64,000 nt of DNA from Streptomyces sp. TRM68416 (GCF_014596915.1 NZ_JACVWU010000018.1:62001-126000); one strand, 5' to 3'. Shown: positions 7,526 through 15,722, counted from the first letter of the stretch. Notes: generated from the sequence alone by a model not told the origin. Numbers and translations are program-made.

Positions 7526-8165
7526 GTCACCTCGCTGTGCAACGCGTCGAGGGGCCCTGGTGCCGTACGGCACCAGGGCCCCGAAGGAAATTGAACACCA
7601 TCTGTCGGCCCTACTGCTGTGCCGACCTTCTGTTTCCGCTACCCGGCCCGGCAGAGGGGGGTGCGGGGGGATCGCAGCTGCTTGACCGGGGACCACCATC
7701 CATTCCGGGGTCTTGCGGTACCCGGGCCGAGCGCTCGTCGGGCCGGGCGATCCTGATGGCGTCTGCTCCTCCGTTCTTCCTTGAACCAACCACTGATGGA
7801 ACCGGTACTGCTGTGGGCAGCTCCTCGATGTGCGAGCCGCCCAGTGCGGCTCCCAGTCCCGTCACCGTTCTGGGAACACTCTGGCTTCGAGCCCCGAGAG
7901 CCGCACTGACCTGCGTACTTCGTTTTCACCCACCCGCCAGTTCGTGTCTGGCGGGTCTTGTCGACCTTGTCTACGAGAAGAATCGTACCCGTCGCAGGAA
8001 CGAAAATCTACTCCAGCAAGAGAAGATTTCTCTCTTCTACTGGAGGAAGAACCCTGCCGTGACCGGCTCGCACCGGTGAGCGGAGGCCGCCCGCTCGCCA
8101 CGCGCGCCACCACTTCGACCCCGCGGGGGGCCCGGGTACGGGTGGGGCGCATAAGCTCTGCTGTC
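7526..8165. other. divergent intergenic region between the MerR and GvpU-like genes
   Basis: Besides the palindrome at 7551-7582, this holds a hairpin of ACCCGCCAG (7932-7940) and CTGGCGGGT (7948-7956). It also has an unusually AT-rich patch at 7975-8050 with nested inverted repeats (CTCCAG...CTGGAG enclosing AGAGAA-GAT-TTCTCT). These may be operator or leader structures for the plus-strand gene. No gene is supported. Confidence 0.5.
7551..7582. promoter_or_regulatory. perfect 32-bp palindrome upstream of the MerR gene
   Basis: Each 16-bp arm is GGGGCCCTGGTGCCGT or its exact reverse complement, with no central spacer. It lies in the divergent region between the MerR gene (starting at 7525, minus) and the GvpU-like gene (starting at 8166, plus). 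No gene ends here on either strand, so a terminator role is unlikely. An operator, or a hairpin in the MerR 5' leader, fits better. Confidence 0.6.
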
Positions 8166-8540
8166 ATGTCGAACCCTGATGAGCTGCTCGTCGCCATCTC
8201 CGCCGCTGTGGAGTCCGAGCGAAGCAATCAGATGTCGCTGACCGTGGTCGTCGGCGGCGCCGTCATCACCGGCCGGCTGGCCCCGGAGGCGGTGTGGAGA
8301 GAGCGGGTGGCGGAGGTCCTGAAGGACTCGGACCGTCTCGGCCCGTTCTCGGAGGTCTTCGCGCGCAGCCCGGGCGAGACCCGGCCCGGTCGCGGCGAGG
8401 CGCCCACGCATCTGCACTTCCATCTCGCCCGGATCCTGCAGGGCAGCCTCGGCATTCCGGAGACGGGTGGCATGTACCGAGTCGCCATCAAGGACGTCAG
8501 CGCGTGGACCGTAGGGGATCTCATCCACTTCGACCGGTGA
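8166..8540 (+). CDS. GvpU-like gas vesicle accessory protein
   Basis: A 124-residue protein. The segment M-S-L-T-V-V-V-G-G-A-V-I-T-G-R-L-A-P resembles the conserved central strand of GvpU (L-G-I-T-L-N-V-G-G-L-L-V-S-G), and the end V-S-A-W-T-V-G-D-L-I matches related Streptomyces proteins annotated as GvpU. No gas vesicle structural gene lies in the window, so a role in vesicles is uncertain. ATG 8166 lies just after TAAGCT (8152-8157), so the transcript could be nearly leaderless. GTGAGCCGCGGC is repeated three times after the stop codon. Confidence 0.6.
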   Translation: MSNPDELLVAISAAVESERSNQMSLTVVVGGAVITGRLAPEAVWRERVAEVLKDSDRLGPFSEVFARSPGETRPGRGEAPTHLHFHLARILQGSLGIPETGGMYRVAIKDVSAWTVGDLIHFDR

Positions 8541-8605
8541 GCCGCGGCTTCTTCCGCGCCGTGAGCCGCGGCCTTCTCCGCTCCGTCGCCGTGAGCCGCG
8601 GCCGT
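8538..8605 (+). repeat. GTGAGCCGCGGC short repeats
   Basis: Three copies of GTGAGCCGCGGC, each followed by a CTTCTCCG/CGTCTCCA-like stretch, begin at the stop codon of the GvpU-like gene. They are similar in style to the repeats after the ATPase gene at 797-945. Confidence 0.7.
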
Positions 8606-8670
8606 CTCCACCCCGTCGCCCGGCCGGCGCATTCCTGACGGATCGCGGACGGCGGACGGCACGACACAAC

Positions 8671-8710
8671 GGTGGGGGCCCTGCCGACGCGCGTCGGCAG
8701 GGCCCCCACC
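8671..8710. terminator. bidirectional terminator, perfect 40-bp palindrome
   Basis: Two exactly complementary 20-bp arms (starting GGTGGGGGCCCTGCC) sit between the convergent GvpU-like gene (ends 8540) and the minus-strand gene ending at 8741. The location is right for a shared terminator. Confidence 0.8.
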
Positions 8711-8740
8711 GGGATCCCTGGGGCGGTCTCCCGCCCGTCC

Positions 8741-9061
8741 TCACACCGCCACGGGGCCCCCGCCACCGGGCAGCGCGGACGCGGCTCGGAGGACAGCGGG
8801 TCCGTCCTTGCCCACGGGCGCGCCCTCGGGGCTGCCGTGGCAGGTGAAGCCGAGCCGCGTCATGGCCCGGCTGACTTCGCGGGCGGTGAAGTCGCGCGGG
8901 TCCTGTCGCGTGATGACCCGGCCCACCTGCTTGACGGGGTAGCGACGGCGGCCGATGGTCACGGACTCACCCGTGACGAGCTCGGGCCTGATGCCCTTCA
9001 TCGAGGCCAGCACCCCGGCCTTGGTCAGGTCGAACGGGTACCGGGCGATGACACAGCGCAT
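8741..9061 (-). CDS. SCO5918-like small protein
   Basis: A 106-residue protein starting MRCVIARYPFDLTK. It contains S-V-T-I-G-R-R-R-Y-P-V-K-Q-V-G-R-V-I-T-R-Q-D and a C-terminal M-T-R-L-G-F-T-C-H-G. This matches the Streptomyces family annotated as SCO5918-like, found next to a DEAD-box helicase and cold-shock gene as here. The biochemical role is unknown. GTGAGG gives a ribosome site for ATG 9061. It lies downstream of a CBS-like gene and the helicase on the same strand, and may be their last co-transcribed gene. Confidence 0.75.
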   Translation of the reverse strand: MRCVIARYPFDLTKAGVLASMKGIRPELVTGESVTIGRRRYPVKQVGRVITRQDPRDFTAREVSRAMTRLGFTCHGSPEGAPVGKDGPAVLRAASALPGGGGPVAV

Positions 9062-9135
9062 GATGCCTCACAGGGGAGAAGCCGCAGGGAGAGGGATACC
9101 GGGCCGCCCGGCGCAGGACGGATCAGTAGTACGGA

Positions 9136-9489
9136 TCAGTACGGGAGGGTGAGTACGCCCGGAACCCGCCCGTACTCACCGGCGCCGCCCGAGCGGCCGC
9201 CGGGCGAGACCAGCGATCCGTCGAGGACGTCCCGCAGACTGATCCGGTCCGTGTACGTGGAACTGTCGCGGAGAACGGCGAGCCGGCCCAGGGTGACCAG
9301 AGCCGTGCTCCGGTCGTCCCCGTCGCACACGGTCAGGTACTCGACCCGGGCACTCGCCATGACGGCCAGAGCCACCTCGACGGTCATGTCGTCACATACG
9401 CGAGGCCCGCGCCCCTCGACCTCCTCGACCACGGGCGTGGTCGCGGGGGCGGGGTGCGGCATGCGGTACTGCGTCCGCGCTGGCGTCAA
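9136..9489 (-). CDS. single CBS-like domain protein
   Basis: About 117 residues. The core, C-D-D-M-T-V-E-V-A-L-A-V-M, R-V-E-Y-L-T-V-C-D-G-D-D-R-S-T-A and ISLRDVL, reads like one CBS half: strand, helix, a residue run pointing at a ligand, then a D-V-L-type helix. Single CBS units usually dimerise to bind adenine nucleotides. I chose TTG 9489 because GGAGGAG precedes it by 8 bp; ATG 9462 is an alternative without a ribosome site. It lies between the helicase and the SCO5918-like gene. Confidence 0.6.
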   Translation of the reverse strand: MTPARTQYRMPHPAPATTPVVEEVEGRGPRVCDDMTVEVALAVMASARVEYLTVCDGDDRSTALVTLGRLAVLRDSSTYTDRISLRDVLDGSLVSPGGRSGGAGEYGRVPGVLTLPY

Positions 9490-9604
9490 GGGTGTCTCCT
9501 CCACAGGTAAGGGATGGTCGGCACGGTGGTCCTCGCGACCCCGCAGGCCACCGCGTCCCCCGAGAGGCCAGAGGGTTGGCAGGGCCGTCGGGGGCTGCGC
9601 AGGC

Positions 9605-11068
9605 CTAGGCGGCCGCGTTGCCGGCGGGCCGCGGCTGCGCCCTGCGGCGCCTCCCCGCCCCGGCGGGCCGGCCCTGGCCGGTACGGCCCTGGCGGCCCCG
9701 GGACGGTGAAGACGCGCGTCGGGGGCGTTCCACGACCGGCGCGGTGATGACCACGGGGATCCCGGAGGGCGCCTGGGCACCGGTGATACGGCTCAGCTCC
9801 GCCTCGCCCGAGCGGACCGGGGTGACGCGCGGACTGATGCCGGCCATGGCCATCAGCCGGGTCATGCCGCGGCGTTGGCCGGGGGTCACCAGCGTGACGA
9901 CGCTGCCGGACTCCCCGGCGCGGGCCGTACGGCCACCGCGGTGCAGATAGTCCTTGTGGTCGCTGGGCGGATCCACGTTGACGACCAGGTCGAGGCTGTC
10001 GACGTGGATGCCACGGGCCGCGACGTTGGTGGCCACCAGGACGGTGACGTGACCGTCCTTGAACTGCGCGAGTGTCCGGGTGCGCTGGGGCTGGGACCGG
10101 CCGCCGTGCAGGGCGGCGGCCCGAACACCGCTGCTCAGCAGGTGCTTCGTCAGCCGGTCCACGGCGTGCTTCGTGTCCAGGAACATGATGACCCGGCCGT
10201 CCCGGGCCGCGATCTCGGTGGTCGTACGGTGCTTGTCCGCGTCGTGCACGTGGAGCACGTGGTGTTCCATCGTGGTGACGGCACCGGCCGACGGGTCGAC
10301 GGAGTGCACCACCGGGTCGGTCAGGTAGCGGCGGACCAGCAGGTCGACGTTGCGGTCCAGGGTGGCCGAGAACAGCATCCGCTGACCCTCGGGGCGCACC
10401 TGGTCGAGCAGCGCGGTGACCTGGGGCATGAACCCCATGTCCGTCATCTGGTCCGCCTCGTCGAGCACCGTGATGCCGACGTCGTCGAGTCGGCAGTCGC
10501 CCCGGTCGATGAGGTCCTTGAGGCGACCGGGCGTGGCGACGACCACCTCCGCGCCGGCCCGCAGCGCGCCGGCCTGCCTGCCGATGGACATACCGCCGAC
10601 GACGGTGGCGAGCCGCAGGCTCACGGAGCGGGCATAGGGAGCGAGCGCGTCGGTGACCTGCTGGGCCAGCTCACGGGTGGGGACGAGGATCAGGGCCAGC
10701 GGCCGACGCGGCTCGGCGCGCCGGCCCGCCGTACGGGCCAGCACCGCGAGGCCGAAGGCGAGGGTCTTGCCCGACCCGGTGCGGCCGCGCCCGAGCACGT
10801 CGCGGCCGGCCAGGGAGTTGGGCAGGGTCGCCGCCTGGATCGGGAACGGTGCCGTCACGCCTTCATGGCCGAGCGTGGCCAGCAACAGAGCCGGCATGGC
10901 GAGATCGGCGAACGACTCGACAGCGGGCAACGGAGGCGTGACCGACTTCGGCAGGGCGAACTCGCCCCGCACCGACGGCCGGTTTCCGTAACCGCTGGAG
11001 CGGCGCGGAACCCCGGAGCGGTCATATGTGCGATTGGTGCGTGTGTGAGTGGTACGTGTGCGGTTCAC
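9605..11068 (-). CDS. DEAD-box ATP-dependent RNA helicase
   Basis: A 487-residue helicase. Visible motifs, in order: Q motif region (F-P-I-Q-A-A-T-L), Walker A (G-R-T-G-S-G-K-T), P-T-R-E-L-A, V-A-T-P-G-R-L, DEAD in V-L-D-E-A-D-Q-M, SAT (L-F-S-A-T-L), V-A-A-R-G-I-H-V and HRGGRTARAG. A basic, disordered Arg/Gly-rich tail replaces any extra domain. It probably unwinds structured mRNA. The neighbouring cspA gene and the gene order recalled from SCO5917-5921 point to cold adaptation. GTG 11068 follows AGGAAGG. It lies 181 bp downstream of cspA, past a terminator. Confidence 0.9.
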   Translation of the reverse strand: MNRTRTTHTRTNRTYDRSGVPRRSSGYGNRPSVRGEFALPKSVTPPLPAVESFADLAMPALLLATLGHEGVTAPFPIQAATLPNSLAGRDVLGRGRTGSGKTLAFGLAVLARTAGRRAEPRRPLALILVPTRELAQQVTDALAPYARSVSLRLATVVGGMSIGRQAGALRAGAEVVVATPGRLKDLIDRGDCRLDDVGITVLDEADQMTDMGFMPQVTALLDQVRPEGQRMLFSATLDRNVDLLVRRYLTDPVVHSVDPSAGAVTTMEHHVLHVHDADKHRTTTEIAARDGRVIMFLDTKHAVDRLTKHLLSSGVRAAALHGGRSQPQRTRTLAQFKDGHVTVLVATNVAARGIHVDSLDLVVNVDPPSDHKDYLHRGGRTARAGESGSVVTLVTPGQRRGMTRLMAMAGISPRVTPVRSGEAELSRITGAQAPSGIPVVITAPVVERPRRASSPSRGRQGRTGQGRPAGAGRRRRAQPRPAGNAAA

Positions 11069-11186
11069 GCGGAACCTTCCTCGATGCGGGCACGTATCAA
11101 GGAATTTCCGCAGCAGAATGAGCGGCGCAGAGAATCGCGAGAACGAGCCGAGAAAAGACAGGGAGAATCACCCTGGGAATGAAGCG

Positions 11187-11222
11187 AGCTGGGGCCCGCA
11201 CCCCAAGGTGCGGGCCCCAGCT
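11187..11222 (-). terminator. cspA terminator
   Basis: A perfect 16-bp stem (AGCTGGGGCCCGCACC pairing 11207-11222) with a CCAA loop, 27 bp after the cspA stop codon. It separates cspA from the downstream helicase gene. Confidence 0.85.
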
Positions 11223-11248
11223 GCGAAGTATGCGTCAGTGCCGGTGCG

Positions 11249-11452
11249 TCAGGCGGGAACGATGTTCTCGGCCGTCGGGCCCTTCTGGCCCTGCGCGATG
11301 TCGAACGACACCTTCTGGCCCTCCAGCAGCTCACGGAAGCCCTGGGCAGCGATGTTCGAGTAGTGGGCGAAGACGTCGGCGCCGCCGCCGTCCTGCTCGA
11401 TGAAGCCGAAGCCCTTTTCCGCGTTGAACCACTTCACAGTGCCAGTAGCCAT
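11249..11452 (-). CDS. cspA: cold-shock protein, CspA family
   Basis: A 67-residue single cold-shock domain. RNP1 reads K-G-F-G-F-I and RNP2 V-F-A-H-Y, after the typical start [10 protein letters not shown]. These proteins bind single-stranded RNA or DNA and melt mRNA structure. GGAG lies 7-8 bp before ATG 11452. The 590-bp region upstream is gene-free and unusually AT-rich at 11500-11700, consistent with a long structured leader as known for cold-shock genes. The S. coelicolor counterpart next to the helicase is SCO5921, from memory. Confidence 0.93.
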   Translation of the reverse strand: MATGTVKWFNAEKGFGFIEQDGGGADVFAHYSNIAAQGFRELLEGQKVSFDIAQGQKGPTAENIVPA

Positions 11453-12041
11453 TTGTTTCTCCTTCGGAGGCGGTGTACGGGAATACGCCCTGTGCGCATT
11501 CCGTGTCGCCGTGATGATCGGCCGTAGGAAAAACCTTCTGGCAACCACACCTGCAACTGAGTTCGACAGTAGCACGGTGCGAAGGGCCGTGCGCGACGGA
11601 AAACTCCGATCCGCCGGCCTGTCGAAGAATACTCGCCGTACCCCGCACCTAATTCTCATTTCGCGAGCACAGATATTGCCCTCCGCGGGCACGGATTTCC
11701 TGCCCCGCCCTCCACCGGCAGCCCTCTGACCTGCTTCGACGGGACATGCCCCGTACCACCGCCACCGGCACGCCCGGGCCGTGACCGGGATCACCACGAC
11801 CAGAACACGCCGACCGGTGTGCGCCGACGCTTCGGTGGCCCCGGCCCGTGTCACGGGACCGTGACGGCGCCGTCCTGGGTCAACGACCGAGGCATCCGCC
11901 CGGCTCCCGGCCCCCTCCTGATGATCGAACGCGCACTGAGGAACCGAACACATCTCAGCGCCAACCAACCGACCAAACAGGGGACTTGACCCGAACTGCA
12001 ACCAGAGGTCGGGCGGATTCCTGCTGGTCAGGTGTCCTGGG
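11453..12041. other. long gene-free region upstream of cspA
   Basis: 589 bp between the cspA start (minus) and the tatA-like stop. No gene is supported. The cspA-proximal part, 11470-11700, is AT-richer than its surroundings and probably contains the cspA promoter and 5' leader. I could not assign a clear terminator for the tatA-like gene. Confidence 0.5.
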
Positions 12042-12308
12042 CTATCGGTTGGAGCGTTCGGAGCCGGGAGAAGGAGGCTGGCCCGGGTCGGTGGGCGAGT
12101 TGGTGCCGGGGGTGATGGTTTCGCCCTGGACCATCCGGGGTGCGGTGTCTGCGTCGGTCCCAGTCTGTTCGTCCTTCATGGCCTTCGCTTCGGCCTTGAG
12201 GATGCGGGCCGACTTGCCGGCGGAGCGTGCCAGGTCGGGAAGCTTTTTGGCGCCGATCACGAGTATGACGACGATGAGGATGACGGCGAGTTCGCTCAGT
12301 CCGAACAT
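12042..12308 (-). CDS. tatA: TatA-like twin-arginine translocase subunit
   Basis: An 88-residue protein. The N-terminal span [16 protein letters not shown] is followed by [14 protein letters not shown], the amphipathic helix of TatA/TatE with its P-x-L-A-R signature. A hydrophilic tail follows. TatA polymerises to form the Tat protein-conducting element. No tatC or tatB lies nearby, so this looks like a supplementary TatA paralogue. ATG 12308. Confidence 0.85.
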   Translation of the reverse strand: MFGLSELAVILIVVILVIGAKKLPDLARSAGKSARILKAEAKAMKDEQTGTDADTAPRMVQGETITPGTNSPTDPGQPPSPGSERSNR

Positions 12309-12344
12309 GCGAGTCCTGTCTTCTTCGGGCCGGCCCGGTGGGCG

Positions 12345-12959
12345 CTAGTCGGCGGTCGGTGTGGGCGGCGCGGGACGGAGGGAAGGGTCTTCGCCGATGC
12401 GCCGGCGCAGGTAGGGCAGCATGCCGCGGGTCAGCAGGGCCTGCTGCCACTCCAGCCGTGCCTGTTCCAGTCGGGCGGGGTGCGTGGATCGGCCGCGCCC
12501 GCGTATCGCGGTGGTCAGCAGTGCGCCGAAGGCGGTGAGCGCGCTCGCCGCGGCGACGAGGGTCAGGATCCAGCCGGCGGTGATGAGCGATCCGGGCAGT
12601 GTCCCTTGAACGCCGGCCAGTTGGAGGACGTAACCGAGCACGAGCAGGACCGTGGCCGATGAGCCGGCCACGAGCGGTGTGAGTACGGCCACCGCCGGCA
12701 ACACGTTGCCCTCGGCGGGGTGACCCTGTGTGTGCTCCCGGGCGGATGCGGCCAGGGCGAGGTACTGGCGGTACTCGTCCTGTGCGGCGACGTTGATCTC
12801 GTCGGCGTCCGCGAGCACCCGGATACGGAGGTGTACGGGGGCCCGGCCGGTCGGGTCGGCGCGCATGGCGCTTCGGATGTCCGGGGTGTTCAGTGCCAGA
12901 TGCAGAACGGCCTCGAAGTCCGCCCGGTCCTCGGGGCGGACGCGGAGCGGGTCGGACAC
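12345..12959 (-). CDS. two-span membrane protein of unknown function
   Basis: About 204 residues. The N-terminal 90 are hydrophilic (P-E-D-R-A-D-F-E-A-V-L-H-L-A-L). Two strong membrane segments follow, near residues 100-125 (V-A-G-S-S-A-T-V-L-L-V-L-G-Y-V-L) and 135-165 (L-I-T-A-G-W-I-L-T-L-V-A-A-A). A basic Arg-rich C-terminus ends in P-Y-L-R-R-R-I-G-E-D. GTG 12959 follows CAGGAG. I do not recognise a family. It lies 100 bp downstream of terD on the same strand, so co-transcription with terD is possible. Confidence 0.65.
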   Translation of the reverse strand: MSDPLRVRPEDRADFEAVLHLALNTPDIRSAMRADPTGRAPVHLRIRVLADADEINVAAQDEYRQYLALAASAREHTQGHPAEGNVLPAVAVLTPLVAGSSATVLLVLGYVLQLAGVQGTLPGSLITAGWILTLVAAASALTAFGALLTTAIRGRGRSTHPARLEQARLEWQQALLTRGMLPYLRRRIGEDPSLRPAPPTPTAD

Positions 12960-13059
12960 TGGATCTCCTGGGGGATAGGGGTTTCTGCGTCTGTGGAGGA
13001 AACAGGCCCCGGCCGGCCCGCCTCCGAAGAGCAGGCCCGCCGGGGCTGTCCGACTCGGG

Positions 13060-13635
13060 TCAGACGTTGACCCCGAAGTCGGAGGCGATCCCGGACAGCC
13101 CGGACGCGTAACCCTGGCCCACCGCGCGGAACTTCCACTCCGCCCCGTGCCGGTACAGCTCACCGAAGACCATCGCTGTCTCGGTCGAGGCGTCCTCGGA
13201 CAGGTCGTAGCGGGCGAGTTCGGCACCGCCTGCCTGGTTCACGATCCGGATGAAGGCGTTGCGGACCTGGCCGAAGCTCTGGCCGCGGTTCTCGGCGTCA
13301 TGGATGGAGACCGGGAACACGATCTTGTCGACCTCGGCGGGCACCGCGGCGAGGTTCACCTTGATGCTCTCGTCGTCGCCCTCGCCCTCACCGGTGAGGT
13401 TGTCGCCGGTGTGCTCCACCGAACCGTCGGGGCTGGTCAGGTTGTTGTAGAAGACGAAGTGCCGGTCCGACAGCACCTTGCCGGAGGAGTCCAGCAGGAG
13501 GGCGGAGGCGTCGAGGTCGTAGTCGGTGCCGGTGGTCGTGCGGACGTCCCAGCCCAGGCCGACCAGGACGGCGGTCAGGCCCGGCGCCTCCTTGCTGAGC
13601 GAGACGTTGCCGCCCTTGGACAGGGAAACTCCCAC
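13060..13635 (-). CDS. terD: TerD-family stress protein
   Basis: A 191-residue protein of full TerD length. It starts [15 protein letters not shown], with the calcium-site acidic segments [12 protein letters not shown] and [10 protein letters not shown]. Other blocks are F-Y-N-N-L, N-A-F-I-R-I-V and [16 protein letters not shown]. TerD proteins are calcium-binding stress proteins linked to tellurite resistance and, in Streptomyces, to differentiation. GTG 13635 follows AAGGAG. A CTACA-N4-TGTAG dyad lies 54-67 bp upstream, the first of six in the island. Confidence 0.95.
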   Translation of the reverse strand: MGVSLSKGGNVSLSKEAPGLTAVLVGLGWDVRTTTGTDYDLDASALLLDSSGKVLSDRHFVFYNNLTSPDGSVEHTGDNLTGEGEGDDESIKVNLAAVPAEVDKIVFPVSIHDAENRGQSFGQVRNAFIRIVNQAGGAELARYDLSEDASTETAMVFGELYRHGAEWKFRAVGQGYASGLSGIASDFGVNV

Positions 13636-13688
13636 TGCGTGCTCCTTCTCGATACATCGGATCAGGGCCTCGGGGCCCAGATCAGAAA

Positions 13689-13702
13689 CTACAGGACTGT
13701 AG
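13689..13702 (-). promoter_or_regulatory. BlaI-type box 1, upstream of terD
   Basis: CTACA-GGAC-TGTAG, a perfect 5-bp dyad with a 4-bp centre, flanked by AAA and AGA. It is placed 54-67 bp before the terD start. The dyad carries the TACA/TGTA half-sites typical of BlaI/MecI operators. Confidence 0.7.
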
Positions 13703-13773
13703 AGACCGGGGGAGGGGGGTGCAGGAGTCGGATCACGTGTAGCTGAGAGCTTGCGGCCTCCCGAAACCGCCGA

Positions 13774-14040
13774 TCAGTCGCGGGAGTTGCCGAAGAGGAT
13801 GCGATAGCCGATCAGCAGAACCAGTGCGCCCGCGATGGCGGAGCCCCAGGTCGCCGCGTCGAAGAACTCCCGCTCCACCGGCCGGTCCAGGAACGTCGCC
13901 GACAGCCAACCGCCCAGGAACGCACCCGCGATGCCGATGAGCGTCGTACCTGTGAGCCCGCCGGGATCGCGCCCGGGCAGGACGGCCTTGGCGATCGCCC
14001 CGGCGAGCAGCCCCAGTACCAGCCATGCGATGACACCCAT
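13774..14040 (-). CDS. GlsB/YeaQ/YmgE-type small membrane protein
   Basis: An 88-residue protein with three hydrophobic helices: the first from M-G-V-I-A-W-L-V-L-G-L-L-A-G-A-I-A-K, then a conserved P-G-R-D-P-G-G turn, G-I-A-G-A-F-L-G-G-W-L, and a last span near G-S-A-I-A-G-A-L-V-L-L-I-G. This is the transglycosylase-associated-protein family, usually stress-induced. ATG 14040 follows AGGAG at 10 bp and is better than the upstream in-frame ATG. It is divergent from blaI and shares a promoter region containing a BlaI-type box. A paralogue lies at 27004-27267. Confidence 0.85.
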   Translation of the reverse strand: MGVIAWLVLGLLAGAIAKAVLPGRDPGGLTGTTLIGIAGAFLGGWLSATFLDRPVEREFFDAATWGSAIAGALVLLIGYRILFGNSRD

Positions 14041-14108
14041 GTCTCTTGCGCTCCTCATTTCTTCGCGGTGTGTCCGCCAGGGACGCGTGTGCCGCGGAAG
14101 CCTACCTT

Positions 14109-14122
14109 CTACAATTCTGTAG
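14109..14122. promoter_or_regulatory. BlaI-type box 2, between the GlsB-type gene and blaI
   Basis: CTACA-ATTC-TGTAG, a perfect dyad in the 178-bp divergent region, 69 bp from the GlsB-type start and 97 bp from the blaI start. The position would allow autoregulation of blaI together with the divergent gene. Confidence 0.75.
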
Positions 14123-14218
14123 ACGCAGTGACGGTGGGCTGAGGAACATGGGGACGGCTGTCAGTTCCCCTACGATGAACCGCTCGCGAACTCAGAGCCA
14201 TGGGAAGGGAGACAGGGC

Positions 14219-14608
14219 GTGACGGAACACCGGCAGGGTTCCCGGCGACGGGGGCAGGGAGAGCTGGAGGCGCTCGTCCTGTCGGCGCTGCGGGAGGCGG
14301 ACGGGCCGGCGACGGCGGGCTGGGTGCAGGAGCGGCTCGGCGGAAATCTCGCCTATACGACGGTGATCACGATCCTGACCCGCCTGCTGGCCAAGGGGGC
14401 CGTGACGCGGGAGCGGGGAGGCCGGTCCTTCGCATGGACGCCGGCCTCCGACCAGGCCGGTCTGGCCGCGCACAAGATGCGCAAGGTGCTGGACGCCGAG
14501 AGCGACCGGGGGGCGGTGCTGGCCAGCTTTGTCACCGGCCTTGGCCCGGACGACGAACGGCTGCTGCGTGAACTGCTGCGTCAGCCCAGGAGTGAAGGGG
14601 AAGACTGA
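14219..14608 (+). CDS. blaI: BlaI/MecI/CopY-family transcriptional repressor
   Basis: A 129-residue winged-helix repressor. The N-terminal domain reads R-R-G-Q-G-E-L-E-A-L-V-L-S-A-L-R, then A-G-W-V-Q-E-R-L, and the recognition region A-Y-T-T-V-I-T-I-L-T-R-L-L-A-K-G. A wing R-S-F-A-W-T-P and a C-terminal dimer helix follow (L-A-S-F-V-T-G-L-G-P-D-D-E-R-L-L-R-E-L-L). BlaI proteins bind TACA-N-TGTA dyads and leave DNA when an M56 sensor peptidase is activated. GTG 14219 follows AAGGGAG. The M56 gene starts 6 bp after its stop. I propose it binds the six CTACA-type boxes in this island. Confidence 0.9.
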   Translation: MTEHRQGSRRRGQGELEALVLSALREADGPATAGWVQERLGGNLAYTTVITILTRLLAKGAVTRERGGRSFAWTPASDQAGLAAHKMRKVLDAESDRGAVLASFVTGLGPDDERLLRELLRQPRSEGED

Positions 14609-14614
14609 AGCCTC

Positions 14615-15547
14615 ATGGGGGTGTTCGTCTTTCTGCCGCTGGTCCTGCCGTTGAGCGCCTGGCCCATCGCCCGGCTGGCCGAACAGCGGCTGCATCCGCG
14701 GACCGCGACCCGACTGCTGACCGGGGTGGCCGCTGTCATGGCGGTGTGCAGCACGGTGTGCCTGGGGTTGGTGATGGTGGTCGGCACTGCCCAGCTGCCC
14801 GGCAACCCGTTGCCCGACGGCTGGTCGGACCCCGAGGTGCGCGAGGCGGTGCCGTACGACGAGGTGGCCGGCAAGGCGGCCATCCCGGCGCTCTGCCTGG
14901 TGCTGGTGGCCTGTGGCCGGACGCTGTGGCGGCACGGCCGGGTGCGTCGCCGTGCCCACCGGGCGCTGGCCGGGCTGCCCGACACGGAGGTGGCGGTCCT
15001 GCCCGACGAGGTTCCGTATGCGTACGCGCTGCCCGGGCGTCGGCGGAACCGGGTCGTGGTGACCACCGCCCTGCTGGACTGCCTCGAAGTGTCCGAGCGA
15101 CGCGCCCTGTTCGCTCATGAGCGGGCCCATCTCGCCGCCCGGCACCACCGCTACCTGCTCGCCGTGCAACTGGCCGCGCGCGCCAACCCGTTCCTGCGCC
15201 CGCTGCGCACGACGGTGTCCTTCGTGGCCGAGCGGTGGGCGGACGAGGAGGCGGCCGAAGTGATCGGCAGCCGCCGGACGGTGGCGTGCGCGATCGGCAA
15301 GGCGGCGCTCGTGTCCAGGGGCACCCCTGTGGTGACGCTGGCGGGTCTCGCGGCACCGGGGCCGGTGCCCCGCCGGGTGGCGGCCCTGCTCGGCCCGGCG
15401 CCCGCGGTGCGCAGTTGGCCGTCGGTGTTCACCTCGGTGGGGCTGGCGGTGTGGGGTGCGGCCGTGGGGACGGCGGTGTCCGCGATGTCGTCGGCGAACT
15501 CGGCGGTGACGATGGTCCTCATCCTGCACGCGGCGACGCCCCTCTGA
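14615..15547 (+). CDS. M56-family membrane metallopeptidase (BlaR1-like, no sensor domain)
   Basis: A 310-residue membrane protein. Membrane spans lie near residues 1-20, 35-58, 90-107 and 270-300. The zinc site is HERAH in A-L-F-A-H-E-R-A-H-L-A-A-R, with a likely third ligand in V-A-E-R-W-A-D-E-E-A. It resembles the M56/M48 peptidase half of BlaR1/MecR1 but lacks the extracellular penicillin-binding sensor. It is coupled to blaI (6 bp gap). By analogy it would respond to an envelope signal and trigger loss of BlaI. The signal is unknown. Confidence 0.85.
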   Translation: MGVFVFLPLVLPLSAWPIARLAEQRLHPRTATRLLTGVAAVMAVCSTVCLGLVMVVGTAQLPGNPLPDGWSDPEVREAVPYDEVAGKAAIPALCLVLVACGRTLWRHGRVRRRAHRALAGLPDTEVAVLPDEVPYAYALPGRRRNRVVVTTALLDCLEVSERRALFAHERAHLAARHHRYLLAVQLAARANPFLRPLRTTVSFVAERWADEEAAEVIGSRRTVACAIGKAALVSRGTPVVTLAGLAAPGPVPRRVAALLGPAPAVRSWPSVFTSVGLAVWGAAVGTAVSAMSSANSAVTMVLILHAATPL

Positions 15548-15623
15548 GTTCGGGGCCCGGCCGGTCGGTGCAGCCCGCGGGGCGGCGAGGCCGGTGCGAG
15601 CCTGCGCACCCCCGCTCGTATAT

Positions 15624-15637
15624 CTACATGCATGTAG
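15624..15637 (+). promoter_or_regulatory. BlaI-type box 3, upstream of the LCP gene
   Basis: CTACA-TGCA-TGTAG, a perfect dyad lying 86-99 bp before the LCP start and just after the stop of the M56 gene. It is preceded by TATAT, so the box probably overlaps or follows the promoter. Confidence 0.75.
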
Positions 15638-15722
15638 AGTTCCGCCATTCGGTGAGTGCGGATTCGAGCGCTCGTGTGCGGCCGGCCGGTCGGGGGCGGC
15701 CCAAGGGGAGGGGTGCGCGCCG

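Noticed and set aside
8671-8710. A perfect 40-bp palindrome as a regulatory site
   Set aside because: It lies between the ends of convergent genes, so a shared terminator is the simpler explanation.
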